Part shown: positions 1 through 5,595 of the stretch, in pieces
Layout: each line of letters opens with the position of its first letter
Numbering within the stretch: the stretch's first letter is position 1
NCBI GenBank assembly: GCA_016926475.1
Contig: JAFGON010000089.1
Span: 1-8,685 of the forward strand
Direction: 5' to 3'
Origin: a candidate division WOR-3 bacterium
GTDB lineage: Bacteria; SDB-A
Length of the DNA: 8,685 nt
Position numbers and translations under genes: made by a program
Notes under the pieces: model-generated
The model's database searches: none
What the model was told of the DNA's origin: nothing
What the model saw: the letters and a program-made list of their open reading frames with translations, nothing else

Positions 1-25
1 GAAAAAAGACCAGTTGGGTCCTGAA

Positions 26-70
26 AGAAAACGTTATACATGTTTTCTGCGCTGTTTTCTCGTCCGAGAA
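26..70. repeat. Cluster of short dyads in the leader upstream of the selenium operon
   Basis: Seen in sequence: AGAAAAC (26-32) and GTTTTCT (42-48) form a 7-bp inverted repeat with a 9-nt centre. A second direct copy of GTTTTCT lies at 54-60. It overlaps a 14-bp dyad at 57-70 (TTCTCG, 2-nt centre, CGAGAA). The last dyad has too small a loop for a good RNA hairpin, so a protein-binding DNA site is the more natural reading. A weak -10-like TATACA (35-40) lies inside the first dyad. Whether this is an operator, or the edge of a gene cut by the window, is not settled. Confidence 0.35.
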
Positions 71-108
71 TATCTCCTGAACGCTTAAAGAATCCTGACA
101 TTTTTATA

Positions 109-135
109 TTTCCGCTGTCACGCGGAAGGCTTTTT
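109..135 (+). terminator. Hairpin plus T-run before yedE (terminator or attenuator)
   Basis: TTCCGC (110-115) pairs perfectly with GCGGAA (122-127) across a 6-nt loop, and T109-G128 adds a wobble pair. Three bases after the stem comes a run of five T (131-135). This fits an intrinsic terminator read on the + strand, either ending a gene left of the window or acting as an attenuator in the yedE leader. The stem is short and the T-run is slightly displaced and interrupted by C, so efficiency is uncertain. Only about 22 bp separate it from the yedE ribosome binding site, which leaves little room for a separate promoter after it. Confidence 0.45.
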
Positions 136-157
136 CCCGTTTTACAAAATCAAACAT

Positions 158-165
158 GGAAGGAG
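158..165 (+). promoter_or_regulatory. Shine-Dalgarno site of yedE
   Basis: GGAAGGAG lies 6 nt before GTG 172 and only 3 nt before TTG 169, the other in-frame start. The spacing favours GTG 172. The ATG at 156 is out of frame and stops after seven codons. Confidence 0.7.
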
Positions 166-171
166 TGATTG

Positions 172-1302
172 GTGGGTAAAATCACGGGATTTTTCGCCTC
201 AAAATGGGGTATAGTGTTGTCCGGTGGGATCATCGGGATAATCGCCGTGCTTCTGCAGAAATTCGGAAACCCACAGAACATGGGCGTCTGTGTCGCCTGC
301 TTTGAACGGGACATAGCAGGTGCTCTTGGCCTTCACAGAAATCCTGCGGTTCAGTACATAAGGCCCGAAATTATCGGATTCGTCCTCGGATCTATGATAT
401 CGGCCCTTATTTTCAGGGAATTCAAACCGAGAAGCGGTTCTTCTCCTCTGGTAAGGTTTTTTCTCGGAATGTTCGCCATGATAGGCGCTCTCGTTTTTCT
501 GGGATGTCCGTGGAGAGCATTTTTAAGGCTATCAGCAGGGGACGGAAACGCGGTTTCAGGAATCTTCGGATTGATTACGGGTGTTTCGACAGGCTCTTAT
601 TTTCTTAAAAAAGGTTTCTCTCTCGGTAGGAATATTAAAACATCCTGGGCGGGAGGTTTGATTTTTCCTCTTTTTATGATTTTACTCCTGGCTTTTTTAG
701 CCTTCAAAGTTTCCTTTGGGGAAGGCGCCCCGATATTTTTCAGCGAAACCGGTCCTGGCTCAAAATACGCTCCTTTAATCTTGTCTCTCGGCGCGGGTCT
801 TCTGATAGGTTTTCTTGCCCAGAGGTCGAGGTTCTGCACGATGGGAGCCGTAAGAGATGTGGTTCTCATAAGAGATTGGCATCTGATAAGCGGAGTCGGG
901 GCTCTTGTGGTCGCGGCTTTTATTTTGAATATAGTTTTCAAGCAGTTTCATCCCGGATTTGCACTTCAGCCTGTTTCACACTCTTTTCATATTTGGAATT
1001 TCCTCGGCATGGCGCTTTCAGGGCTTGCTTTCGCTCTAGCAGGCGGTTGTCCAGGCAGGCAGTTGTTTCTTTCGGGAGAAGGAGACCAGGACGCAGGCTT
1101 GTTCGTCATGGGAATGATAGTAGGAGCGGGATTTTCACACAACTTCCTTATGGCGGCGTCTCCAGACAAGCTTAACGAAGCCGGTAACCTCGTAATCGGC
1201 GGGCCCGGTATCTTCGGCAAGTACGCTGTCGTTGCGGGTTTGATTTTTTGCGTGATTTTGGGCCTGACAATGAAAAATATCAGAGAAAAAAAAGGAGCAT
1301 GA
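172..1302 (+). CDS. yedE: YedE-family putative selenium transporter (YeeE/YedE membrane protein)
   Basis: Integral inner-membrane protein of 376 aa with about ten hydrophobic segments, for example near residues 14-30, 66-82, 94-113, 161-182, 202-218, 238-257, 276-293, 308-322 and 350-367 (numbered from TTG 169). Family signatures are visible: a GNPQNMGVCVACFERDIAGA-like N-terminus with C41 and C44, the motif GCPWR (C113), RSRFC (C223) and GGCPGRQL (C294). Repeated Cys/GxP signatures in two halves are typical of YeeE/YedE transporters; those beside selD and yedF are considered selenium transporters, while related YeeE proteins move thiosulfate. The substrate here is inferred from the operon. 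It is the first gene, and its TGA stop is 1 nt from the next ATG. GTG 172 is preferred over TTG 169 because of Shine-Dalgarno spacing. No transport assay can be inferred from sequence. Confidence 0.9.
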   Translation: MGKITGFFASKWGIVLSGGIIGIIAVLLQKFGNPQNMGVCVACFERDIAGALGLHRNPAVQYIRPEIIGFVLGSMISALIFREFKPRSGSSPLVRFFLGMFAMIGALVFLGCPWRAFLRLSAGDGNAVSGIFGLITGVSTGSYFLKKGFSLGRNIKTSWAGGLIFPLFMILLLAFLAFKVSFGEGAPIFFSETGPGSKYAPLILSLGAGLLIGFLAQRSRFCTMGAVRDVVLIRDWHLISGVGALVVAAFILNIVFKQFHPGFALQPVSHSFHIWNFLGMALSGLAFALAGGCPGRQLFLSGEGDQDAGLFVMGMIVGAGFSHNFLMAASPDKLNEAGNLVIGGPGIFGKYAVVAGLIFCVILGLTMKNIREKKGA

Positions 1303-1303
1303 A

Positions 1304-1525
1304 ATGGATGAAATCACTGTCGACGCGAGAGGGCTTTCATGTCCGCAGCCTGTCCTCGATACATTAAAAGCAATTGACTGTTACAAAAGCGGTTTCATCG
1401 AAGTTCTTGTAGACACGGCTACATCGAGGGATAACGTCAGGAGAGCGGCTGAAAAAAAAGGTTTTAAAGTCGAGATTGCCGAAGAAACGGAAAGGGATAT
1501 ATTTAAACTAAAGCTGTCCAGATAA
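1304..1525 (+). CDS. TusA/SirA-like sulfur (selenium) carrier, YedF N-terminal-domain type
   Basis: Small protein of 73 aa covering a single TusA/SirA fold. The N-terminus VDARGLSCPQPVLDTLKA carries the family CPxP motif, with C13 as the residue expected to hold persulfide or perselenide. Selenium-associated YedF proteins usually consist of this domain followed by a DsrE-like domain. Here the gene stops after the first domain, so it is either a stand-alone carrier or a shortened YedF. It begins 1 nt after yedE behind AAAGGAG (1291-1297) and ends 1 nt before the desulfurase gene, so translational coupling is likely. Its position between a transporter and a PLP enzyme suggests it takes the chalcogen from the latter and passes it toward SelD. 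Family assignment is firm; selenium specificity rests on context. Confidence 0.9.
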   Translation: MDEITVDARGLSCPQPVLDTLKAIDCYKSGFIEVLVDTATSRDNVRRAAEKKGFKVEIAEETERDIFKLKLSR

Positions 1526-1526
1526 C

Positions 1527-2690
1527 ATGAGCATAATCTATCTGGATAATTCGGCAACTTCATGGCCGAAACCGCGTGAAGTCACCAAAGCGATGAAATC
1601 CTTCATGGAGTATCCTGGTTCAAATTCATCAAGAGGTTCTCACAGAATGTCTATCGAATCCGGGAGGATGGTTTATGAATGCAGAGAAAAAATCGCTTTG
1701 TTATTCGGTCAAGCTGATCCTACGAAAGTCATTTTCACGAGCAACGCTACAGAAGCTGTCAACACGGTTCTGTACGGCGTACTCGGTGAAAACCAACATA
1801 TAGTGACCACTTCCTTAGAACACAACGCAGTCATGAGACCCTTAAACCATCTCAGATCTTTAGGGAAATTGGAGTATTCGGTTGTCAGGGCATCCGAGAA
1901 GGGTGAAATAGACCCAAATGATTTCAAAAAATCAATATCGAAAAGAACGAAAATGTTTGTTGTCAACCACTGCTCTAACGTCATTGGTTCCCTCACGCCG
2001 GTTGAAGAAATAGGATATATAGCAAAGGAGAACGGGATTCTATTTCTTGTTGACGCCGCTCAGAGCGCCGGTGAATTCCAAATAGACTTAAAAAAAATGA
2101 ACATTGATTTCTTGGCTTTGACTGGGCACAAAATGCTGTATGGACCGATGGGCACGGGAGCTCTCGTCCTGGGAGACAATGTTGATGAAATAAGACCTCT
2201 TAAAAGAGGGGGGACGGGAAGCTCTTCTTCCGAGGAGACGCAACCCGATTTCCTTCCCGACAGACTTGAAAGCGGAACGTTGAACGCAGTAGGAATAGCG
2301 GGTCTTCTCGCCGGTATTGACTGGATTCTAAATATTGGACAGGAAAAGATATATTCTACAATAAAGAAGAAGTTTTTAAAATTCATGGAATTGCTTGAGG
2401 ATACACATACGATAGAAATTTTCAGGTCGTATTCCATTGAAAATCAGTCCGGGACGTTTTCTATAAGAATTAAAAACAGGGCGGTTAGCGACGTCGGCAG
2501 AATACTCGACGAAAAATACGGAATTATGTCGAGAGTCGGACTCCACTGCAGCCCATCATGCCACAAGACGATAGGCACGTATCCTCATGGCACCGTCAGG
2601 ATTTCACCAAGTTATTTCACAGAAGAGGAAGAGATCCATAGAACTGTGAAGGCTTTGGATGAGATCGCAAAAGGGATTGAAAATGCCTGA
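1527..2690 (+). CDS. PLP-dependent cysteine desulfurase / selenocysteine lyase (NifS/Csd class V aminotransferase)
   Basis: 387-aa fold-type I PLP enzyme expected to remove S (or Se) from cysteine (or selenocysteine), leaving alanine and an enzyme persulfide or perselenide. Visible features: N-terminal YLDNSATSWPKP; the PLP-stacking histidine in SLEHNAV (H99); VDAAQSAG with D176; the Schiff-base lysine K202 in LTGHKMLYGPMG; the GTGS region near 229-232; the catalytic cysteine C341 in GLHCSPSCHKTIGTYP; and R358 in GTVRISP. The HC-P-x-x-HKTIGT pattern matches the subfamily of desulfurases found next to yedF and selD in selenium operons. A second cysteine, C345, lies four residues after C341, where I expect a non-cysteine residue. 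No clear Shine-Dalgarno precedes ATG 1527, which fits coupling to the upstream gene. The TGA stop overlaps the next start. Cysteine versus selenocysteine preference cannot be read from sequence. Confidence 0.9.
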   Translation: MSIIYLDNSATSWPKPREVTKAMKSFMEYPGSNSSRGSHRMSIESGRMVYECREKIALLFGQADPTKVIFTSNATEAVNTVLYGVLGENQHIVTTSLEHNAVMRPLNHLRSLGKLEYSVVRASEKGEIDPNDFKKSISKRTKMFVVNHCSNVIGSLTPVEEIGYIAKENGILFLVDAAQSAGEFQIDLKKMNIDFLALTGHKMLYGPMGTGALVLGDNVDEIRPLKRGGTGSSSSEETQPDFLPDRLESGTLNAVGIAGLLAGIDWILNIGQEKIYSTIKKKFLKFMELLEDTHTIEIFRSYSIENQSGTFSIRIKNRAVSDVGRILDEKYGIMSRVGLHCSPSCHKTIGTYPHGTVRISPSYFTEEEEIHRTVKALDEIAKGIENA

Positions 2691-2913
2691 AAACAAGGAA
2701 TTCGGAGTAGTCCTGTTTTTCTCGGCCGCATCGGCTTTCAAGCTTGAAAAAAGGTTGAAGTCAAAAAACATATCTCATAAATTGATACCGGTTCCCAGGC
2801 ATCTTGATTCTGACTGCGGAACAAGCCTCCGCTTTTTTTGGCAGGATTACGATTCTGTAGTAGAAGAAATAAAGACGGGAGAAATAGAAGTAAAAATTGT
2901 TTCGAAACTTTAA
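2683..2913 (+). CDS. DUF3343 protein, putative Se/S carrier
   Basis: 76-aa protein whose core reads FFSAASAFKLEKRLK, then KLIPVPRHLDSDCGTSLRFF. This is the DUF3343 pattern: an alpha/beta start with F-x-S-x-x-A-x-x-x-E, then IPVPR and a conserved cysteine in a CG pair (C45). The family is small, commonly sits beside selD, yedF and desulfurase genes, and is proposed to carry selenium or sulfur; its biochemistry is not well established. ATG 2683 is preferred to the in-frame ATG 2659 because it has GGGA (2673-2676) six bases upstream, gives family length, and overlaps the previous gene by only 8 nt. The 2659 start would add eight unrelated residues. It ends 13 nt before selD. Confidence 0.85.
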   Translation: MPENKEFGVVLFFSAASAFKLEKRLKSKNISHKLIPVPRHLDSDCGTSLRFFWQDYDSVVEEIKTGEIEVKIVSKL

Positions 2914-2914
2914 T

Positions 2915-2922
2915 GAAAGGAG
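2915..2922 (+). promoter_or_regulatory. Shine-Dalgarno site that fixes the selD start
   Basis: GAAAGGAG lies 4 nt before ATG 2927. It sits in the 13-nt gap after the DUF3343 stop, and supports translation starting upstream of the in-frame TGA rather than at the GTG near 3050. Confidence 0.8.
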
Positions 2923-2926
2923 CCGA

Positions 2927-3964
2927 ATGGACGAAAGAAAAAAAATATTCCTGACAAGCTTTTCGGAAAAGGCGGGTTGAGCTGCGAAAATAGGTCCGTG
3001 TGACCTAAAAGAACTGCTGTCGGAGCTTAATCTTTCTCTGGGACCTGAAGTGCTGGTCGGCTTAGAGAGCTCTGATGACGCCGGCGTCATTAAACTGGAC
3101 GATGAAAGGGCTCTGGTTCAGACCGTGGATTTCATCACTCCCATAGTCGACGATCCATATTATTTCGGGAGAATAGCTGCGGCAAATTCCCTGAGCGATG
3201 TCTATGCGATGGGCGGAACACCTTTAACAGCGCTCAACATATGTCTTTTTCCGGTAACAAAACTCGAAAGTGAAAACCTGAAAAGAATATTGGCCGGAGC
3301 TCTGAGCGCCGTTGTTGAGGCGGGGGCATTTCTTGTTGGAGGGCACTCCATCGAAGACAAAGAGCTCAAATTCGGTCTTTCCGTAACAGGTATCGTTCAC
3401 CCAAAAGGAATTTGGCGCAACAACACTCCTCAAAATGGAAACGGGTTGGTCCTGACGAAGCCTTTAGGAACAGGAATAATCTCGACAGCTATAAAAGCTG
3501 GAATGGCTGATGAAAAAGACGAAGCGGAAATAATCGTCTCCATGTCTTCTCTTAACAAAACCGCTTCTGAAGTAGCAAAAAAATATTCTCCGAGCGCCTG
3601 CACGGACGTCACGGGATTTGGTTTGATCGGTCATCTTTCTGAAATGATCTCTGGATCGGGGAAAGGAGCTTTGTTGAAATCTTCAGAAATTCCTTTGTTT
3701 TCTTCCGTTCTCGAACACGCTTCTTCAGGAATGATACCCGGCGGTGCCGGAGCAAACAAAAAAACTTTCGAATGTCGAGTGGATTGCTCAACGAAAATTG
3801 ACGATCTTGTATATGATATTCTTTTCGATCCGCAGACTTCCGGTGGCCTTCTCCTGTCTGTCGCTGACCCAAACGGTTTTATAGAAGAATTAGCTTCAAA
3901 AGGAATAAAAGCATGGTCTATTGGGGAAATTAACGACAACTCCGAAAGAATAGAAATTAGATAA
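2927..3964 (+). CDS. selD: Selenide, water dikinase SelD, selenocysteine-containing (in-frame UGA at codon 18)
   Basis: SelD makes selenophosphate, the selenium donor for selenocysteine and selenouridine, from selenide, ATP and water in the cytoplasm. The frame is 345 aa with Sec plus TAA, close to the 347 aa of E. coli SelD. The N-terminus reads LTSFSEKAGUAAKIGPCDL, where U18 is TGA 2978-2980. This aligns with the E. coli active-site C17 and K20 (here U18 and K21, same spacing). Downstream are the metal/ATP aspartates D51 (SSDDAGV), D68 (QTVDFITPIVDDPYYFG) and D91 (SLSDVYAMGG), then GGHSIEDKELKFGLSVTG, CTDVTGFGLIGHL and FDPQTSGGLLL. A gene caller that treats TGA as a stop would begin at GTG 3050 and lose the catalytic loop. 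It is the last gene of the operon and ends 8 bp from the convergent PQQ-like gene. Sec insertion needs selA, selB and selC elsewhere in the genome. A nonsense mutation at exactly the catalytic codon is the unlikely alternative. Confidence 0.93.
2978..3007 (+). promoter_or_regulatory. Sec UGA codon and candidate bacterial SECIS hairpin in selD
   Basis: TGA 2978-2980 is followed ten bases later by TAGGTC (2991-2996), loop CGTGT (2997-3001), and GACCTA (3002-3007), a perfect 6-bp stem with a 5-nt loop. The loop starts 16 nt after the UGA and has G as its second base. Both points agree with described bacterial SECIS rules (apical loop about 16-37 nt from UGA, with a G in the first two loop positions). 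SelB would bind it. No wider supporting stem is obvious. Confidence 0.7.
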
Positions 3965-3979
3965 GTTTCGTCCTATTCT
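3947..3979. other. Inverted repeat across the convergent selD / PQQ-like gene ends
   Basis: AGAATAG (3947-3953) and CTATTCT (3973-3979) form a perfect 7-bp inverted repeat. Inside it, GAAA (3953-3956) can pair with TTTC (3966-3969). The element contains both stop codons, TAA 3962-3964 (+) and TAG 3975-3973 (-). It could act as a weak bidirectional terminator, but it is AT-rich and lacks a following T-run, so chance pairing is possible. Confidence 0.3.
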
Positions 3980-5454
3980 GTCCAGCCGTTGTGCTCGCTG
4001 TTGCCTCCCCACATAGCCCAACCCGTGTTGTCTTTATCCCCTGTGTCTATACAGAAAAGCTTGCCCAGTGTGGTGCCCCAGAAAACTTTTCCGTCCATTA
4101 CGCTCGGCTGAAAAACGATTGGTTCACCGCAGTCGTGGCTCCAGATTACTTCTCCGGATTCAGCGTCAATACAGAATATTTCTCCTGAACTGCTTCCGAC
4201 GAATATCTTACCGTTAACAATAGCCGGAGGGGTCAATGATCTTCCGTATTCGCAGGTGTCGTTGTTTTCGAATTCCCATATACTTTCGCCTGACAGAATG
4301 TCGTTTCTTCTCAAAAGGTTTCCTTGAGAACTGAAGAGGTCTGAATCGTAGACCACGGGTCTGGATCCCTGGTAAGACCATGCTCCGGAAACTGTGAAAA
4401 CGCCGACATTTTGCTCTGCGAGCGAGAGATTCGCGGTCGAAGGAGCTGTCGAAAAACCGACCTGCGCGTCGAGATCAGCCTGCTGGCGAGCCGAAGCCGA
4501 AGTTCTGTCAGGGTTGAGATAGTCGGCTGTTATGTAGCTTATCTGTGTTTCGTTGAGCTGTTCTCCGGTTTCTTTTTCAAAATAACCGAAACCTTCGAAC
4601 CTCTGTAAAATTCTCTCTCCTGTAGAATTTGTGATTTCTTCGTCCTGTCTCATGCTGGCGTATAACCTGTTACCGTCTATCCAGGGAGCTGAACTTGCGT
4701 TGTAGTTTTCCCTCCAGAGCTCGTGTCCGTCTTCAACGTCGTAGGAATAGACCATACCGTCAAAACTCGATAAATAAACCTCGTCCCCGGACACAACCGG
4801 AGCTGAAATTATGTCCGATACAATGCTCTTGCTCCAGATGTTTATGCCATTCATAAGGTCGAAACAAGCCAGAATATGCCCATTTGAACCTGGGTATGCC
4901 ATGAAGACACGTCTTCCGGATATTGAGGGTTGGCTCATCAAAGGATCGCCAAGCCAATGGTGCCATAGATTTTTACCGTCTCTGGCTCTTAGCGCGTATA
5001 TTATGCAGGACTCCGTGTTAAAAACCACTATCCCGTTTTTTACTACCGCCGCTGTTGGTCCGTCGTCTCCTGTGTGTACCGCCCATTTTATTTCTCCATT
5101 CTCCGCATCAATGGCGTAGAAAGAGTAGGAACCGAAACCGCCGCCGATGAAAAGTACTCCGTTTTCATAAGCCGGAGTAGCCAGAGGTAGACCTTCCGGA
5201 AGCTGAAGTGTCCATCCTTTCATGCCGTCTCTGGTTCTGAAAGTTAAAGGCAGGTATTCGGAGTATTCTTCTGGGTTTTTAACGACACATGGTTCCCCTT
5301 CGATTTCATAGTTTGGATCCTGGGTTTGGTAGTAAATTTGGTCTTGGATACTGAGCATAAGTTCTGTCATCTGGTTTTGTAAGGCAAAAATGCGGCAGAA
5401 AAAAAACAGAAAAGCCGTAGAGAAGACGCTTTTAATTGAAAATAGTGTTTTCAT
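3973..5454 (-). CDS. Secreted PQQ-like (BamB-type) beta-propeller protein
   Basis: 493 aa counted from ATG 5454, chosen because GGAGG lies 5 nt upstream and because the protein then starts with a signal peptide (MKTLFSIKSVFSTAFLFFF, probable cleavage near IFA, residue 24). A longer frame from GTG 5535 would bury the signal peptide. The mature part holds repeated PQQ-like propeller strands: FYAIDAENGEIKWAVHTG (about 112-129), IYALRARDGKNLWHHWLG (152-169), LACFDLMNGINIWSKS (195-210), VYSYDVEDGHELWREN (235-250), NDILSGESIWEFEN (384-397), FCIDAESGEVIWSHDCG (427-443) and a final LFCIDTGD. Between about 270 and 380 the repeat pattern is lost in a polar insert. The C-terminus WAMWGGNSEHNGW resembles the W-x-M/F-x-G-x-x-x-x-H/R-x-G motif of such proteins. 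Nothing indicates real PQQ binding or dehydrogenase activity; a scaffold or surface role is more likely. No lipobox is seen, so it is not clearly a BamB lipoprotein. Confidence 0.8.
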   Translation of the reverse strand: MKTLFSIKSVFSTAFLFFFCRIFALQNQMTELMLSIQDQIYYQTQDPNYEIEGEPCVVKNPEEYSEYLPLTFRTRDGMKGWTLQLPEGLPLATPAYENGVLFIGGGFGSYSFYAIDAENGEIKWAVHTGDDGPTAAVVKNGIVVFNTESCIIYALRARDGKNLWHHWLGDPLMSQPSISGRRVFMAYPGSNGHILACFDLMNGINIWSKSIVSDIISAPVVSGDEVYLSSFDGMVYSYDVEDGHELWRENYNASSAPWIDGNRLYASMRQDEEITNSTGERILQRFEGFGYFEKETGEQLNETQISYITADYLNPDRTSASARQQADLDAQVGFSTAPSTANLSLAEQNVGVFTVSGAWSYQGSRPVVYDSDLFSSQGNLLRRNDILSGESIWEFENNDTCEYGRSLTPPAIVNGKIFVGSSSGEIFCIDAESGEVIWSHDCGEPIVFQPSVMDGKVFWGTTLGKLFCIDTGDKDNTGWAMWGGNSEHNGWTE

Positions 5455-5459
5455 CTGTT

Positions 5460-5464
5460 CCTCC
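5460..5464 (-). promoter_or_regulatory. Shine-Dalgarno site fixing the PQQ-like gene start
   Basis: On the minus strand GGAGG lies 5 nt before ATG 5454. The in-frame GTG at 5535 has no comparable site, so the shorter protein with an N-terminal signal peptide is preferred. Confidence 0.8.
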
Positions 5465-5495
5465 GGTTTATTTTGCACTTGTACTCTTTTTAGGG

Positions 5496-5589
5496 TGGAA
5501 TTATTCCAGAAATTTTCAATAATAGCGATTTTCACGGTTTTGAATTCCGTGTTAATGCCTTTTTAAAACTTATAAGGAATTAAACTCCG
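5496..5589. promoter_or_regulatory. GGAATT-containing dyads between the TetR gene and the PQQ-like gene
   Basis: The 141-bp gap 5455-5595 contains three related elements. One is a 13-bp palindrome TGGAATTATTCCA (5496-5508). The second is CACGG/CCGTG (5533-5537 and 5547-5551), whose minus strand reads GGAATTCAAAACCG. The third is GGAATTAAACTCCG (5576-5589, plus strand). The last two share GGAATT-N5-CCG in opposite orientation. No convincing -35/-10 pair or terminator is seen in the gap. These may be regulator sites for the PQQ-like gene, but in AT-rich DNA part of the similarity could be chance. Confidence 0.25.
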
Positions 5590-5595
5590 AAACTA

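Noticed and set aside
597-1317. Open frames antisense to or overlapping yedE (597-941 -, 876-1175 +, 987-1220 -, 1135-1317 -)
   Set aside because: They lie inside a well-supported membrane protein gene, have no family features or ribosome binding sites, and mirror its codon pattern.
2060-2437. 125-aa minus-strand open frame inside the desulfurase gene
   Set aside because: It has no recognisable domain and is fully covered by a gene with intact catalytic motifs.
2688-2690. TGA at the end of the desulfurase gene as another Sec codon
   Set aside because: The protein has full family length here, the next gene starts across it, and no SECIS-like hairpin follows. The TGA stops of yedE and the TetR gene are likewise ordinary.
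3050-3964. A 304-aa SelD starting at GTG 3050
   Set aside because: It would lack the catalytic Sec/Cys loop, has no good ribosome binding site, and the upstream frame through TGA 2978-2980 encodes the expected N-terminus.
5455-5535. Extended N-terminus of the PQQ-like protein from GTG 5535
   Set aside because: It places 27 polar residues before a clear signal peptide, while ATG 5454 has GGAGG at proper spacing.
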